NCBI GenBank assembly: GCA_025357775.1
Contig: JANXOQ010000484.1
Location: 1 to 7,876, forward strand
From: Ferruginibacter sp.
GTDB taxonomy: Bacteria > Bacteroidota > Bacteroidia > Chitinophagales > Chitinophagaceae
DNA: 7,876 bases
Reading direction: 5' to 3'
Numbering within the stretch: position 1 is the first letter of the stretch; every line of letters starts with the position of its first letter. A program made the position numbers and the translations under genes. Below the pieces are notes generated by a model, which did not search any database, was not told the origin of the DNA, and saw only the letters and a list, made by a program, of their open reading frames with translations. Below are positions 7,293 to 7,876 of this stretch, in pieces.

Positions 7293-7322
7293 CAAAGCTA
7301 CAAAAGTAGTCCGAAAAGACAA
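7293..7322 (-). promoter_or_regulatory. Bacteroidota-type promoter of the HigBA module
   Basis: On the minus strand TTG (7322-7320) is followed after 19 bases by TAGCTTTG (7300-7293), an exact TAnnTTTG match. A second match, TACTTTTG (7308-7301), lies directly upstream in tandem but has no suitably spaced -33 box. The start site expected from the first box falls at about 7286-7289, on the GTG start codon. Direct repeats CAAAAGTAGT (7301-7310) and CAAAGTAGT (7361-7369) bracket the region and could be antitoxin-binding sites. Confidence 0.65.
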
Positions 7323-7407
7323 CTTTATTTTAAAAATTTTATTTTTTGTTTGAAAATTGTCAAAGTAGTGAAGTGGTCGTGAAAAATTGACACAAACGGA
7401 TAGGTAC

Positions 7408-7509
7408 TTGTGCAAGTTAGAAATTATTATTGCTTCAGCCCGGAAGTGCTGCCGTTTGAAAAATAATTTACAAATGCTTATTAGTATTCCTTCTGCCCAA
7501 CTTGCACAA
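7408..7509. repeat. Foldback element with 11-base perfect arms
   Basis: TTGTGCAAGTT (7408-7418) is perfectly complementary to AACTTGCACAA (7499-7509), enclosing 80 bases. Inside, 7421-7431 pairs with 7459-7469 (AT-rich, one mismatch), and at the tip CTTC (7433-7436) pairs with GAAG (7443-7446) around AGCCCG. One strand could thus form a long interrupted stem. The right arm belongs to repeat copy B. There is no T-run suited to a terminator. The function is unknown; a recombination site or a mobile foldback element are possibilities. Confidence 0.65.
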
Positions 7510-7526
7510 AACCCTTTCCCATGTTT
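7485..7526. repeat. Direct repeat copy B, downstream of the PIN module
   Basis: This is the partner of 6611-6652, in the same orientation and 874 bases away. It contains GCCCAACTTGCACAAAAC (7495-7512), whose left part is an arm of the foldback element. Its GCACAAAAC (7504-7512) is also perfectly complementary to GTTTTGTGC (7558-7566), close to the end of the upstream small gene, so two mutually exclusive foldings are possible. It ends 44 bases before the stop codon of that gene. Confidence 0.65.
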
Positions 7527-7570
7527 GCACTGTGTACTTTTGAAGGAAGTATTAAATGTTTTGTGCTGTG

Positions 7571-7732
7571 CTACTTGGTGTAGAGTTTCGCACTATTCGT
7601 TTTCAAATATTCTTTGATTTGCTCAAAGTTCATATTTGCCATTTCTAAGGATATTTTATCCTTGATTGCTCTAAAAGTTTTGACTGTGTCAAAATCTTTT
7701 TCTTGTACTGGTTTTTTAGTTTCAGTCTTCAT
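7571..7732 (-). CDS. Small probable antitoxin partner of the PIN-domain toxin
   Basis: A 53-residue charged protein begins MKTETKKPVQEKDFDTVKTF and continues with RAIKDKISLEMANM, then FEQIKEYLKTNSAKLYTK. The FD-x-V-K-x-x-R-x-I-(R/K)-D-K-I-S pattern followed by a predicted amphipathic helix (M-x-x-E-x-I-x-x-Y) resembles small proteins that I recall beside PIN toxins of this type. Its ATG overlaps the end of the PIN gene by 11 bases, so the two are co-transcribed, toxin first. There is no recognisable DNA-binding domain, so any autoregulation would have to work differently from the HigA type. The antitoxin role is inferred from position, size and pattern. It is short enough to be skipped by many gene callers. 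Confidence 0.7.
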   Translation of the reverse strand: MKTETKKPVQEKDFDTVKTFRAIKDKISLEMANMNFEQIKEYLKTNSAKLYTK

Positions 7733-7876
7733 ATTCTAAAATTTCTTTTGGTGAACGTATTTCTAATGATGGATAATTTGAACGAATGTTGATTGAGTTG
7801 TAGCCACGAATTCTATACACATTTACGATGTGTTTAAAATTCCAACTCACTAAAATATCTGCTTTGTAAATTGTCG
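7722..7876 (-). CDS. PIN-domain (VapC-like) toxin, C-terminal part only
   Basis: Only the last 50 codons are in the window; the N-terminal part lies beyond the right edge. The visible sequence TIYKADILVSWNFKHIVNVY carries the late conserved Asp of PIN nucleases (the AD-x-L-V motif), here followed by SWN rather than the usual T-x-D. That is typical of one Bacteroidota/cyanobacterial PIN group as I recall it. The protein then runs through IRGYNSINIRS to the ending PKEILEYED. PIN toxins are Mg-dependent RNases, and VapC members often cut tRNA or rRNA; the target here is unknown. The gene overlaps its small downstream partner by 11 bases. The truncation is due to the window, not visible damage. 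Confidence 0.82.
   Translation of the reverse strand, partial: TIYKADILVSWNFKHIVNVYRIRGYNSINIRSNYPSLEIRSPKEILEYED

Noticed and set aside
7408..7509. Canonical integron attC site
   Set aside because: GTTGGGC fits the core consensus, but the two core-like ends face the wrong way round, the other end (TTCTAAC) misses the consensus by one base, copy A lacks an intact core, and there is no integrase.
7387..7617. Plus-strand open frame across the repeat region
   Set aside because: It is cysteine-rich without recognisable domains. It overlaps the foldback element and antisense to the small PIN partner gene, which explains the sequence better.

Overview
This is an AT-rich chromosomal window, probably from a member of the Bacteroidota and perhaps a Chitinophagaceae-like lineage. 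The evidence is protein similarity (PdxH, HU, a short THX-type ribosomal protein, DUF4286, DUF3999, DUF2339) and promoter style. Three promoters carry the Bacteroidota-type -7 word TAnnTTTG with a TTG/TTTG box 17-19 bases upstream. No rRNA, tRNA, CRISPR array, transposase or integrase is visible.

Left part (1-1556): a possible gene start runs off the left edge on the minus strand. Two plus-strand flavin split-barrel proteins follow: a PNPOx-like protein of the Alr4036 type (138-758), then classical pyridoxamine/pyridoxine 5'-phosphate oxidase PdxH (918-1556), which makes pyridoxal phosphate. Everything after this is on the minus strand.

Middle (1687-6471): an HU-family nucleoid protein has a clear promoter and a good intrinsic terminator, followed by a 46-residue THX-type 30S ribosomal protein gene. 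Upstream of HU lies a tightly overlapping three-gene operon. In transcription order it encodes a giant polytopic membrane protein (DUF2339), an exported membrane-anchored beta-rich protein (DUF3999) and a small soluble protein (DUF4286). The overlaps (23 and 14 bases) and the single promoter at 6497-6525 suggest coordinated synthesis of an uncharacterised envelope system.

Right part (6540-7876): an accessory patch with two toxin-antitoxin modules on the minus strand, both with the toxin gene first. One is a complete HigB/HigA pair (Gp49-like RelE-fold toxin plus XRE antitoxin). The other is the C-terminal end of a PIN-domain toxin overlapping a 53-codon partner gene. A 42-base direct repeat (32/42 identical, ungapped, 874 bases apart) lies just downstream of each module. 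The copy downstream of the PIN module is part of a foldback element with 11-base perfect arms. The layout looks like a cassette-like array of toxin-antitoxin units separated by foldback repeats, but no recombinase is visible and the repeats do not have canonical attC geometry.
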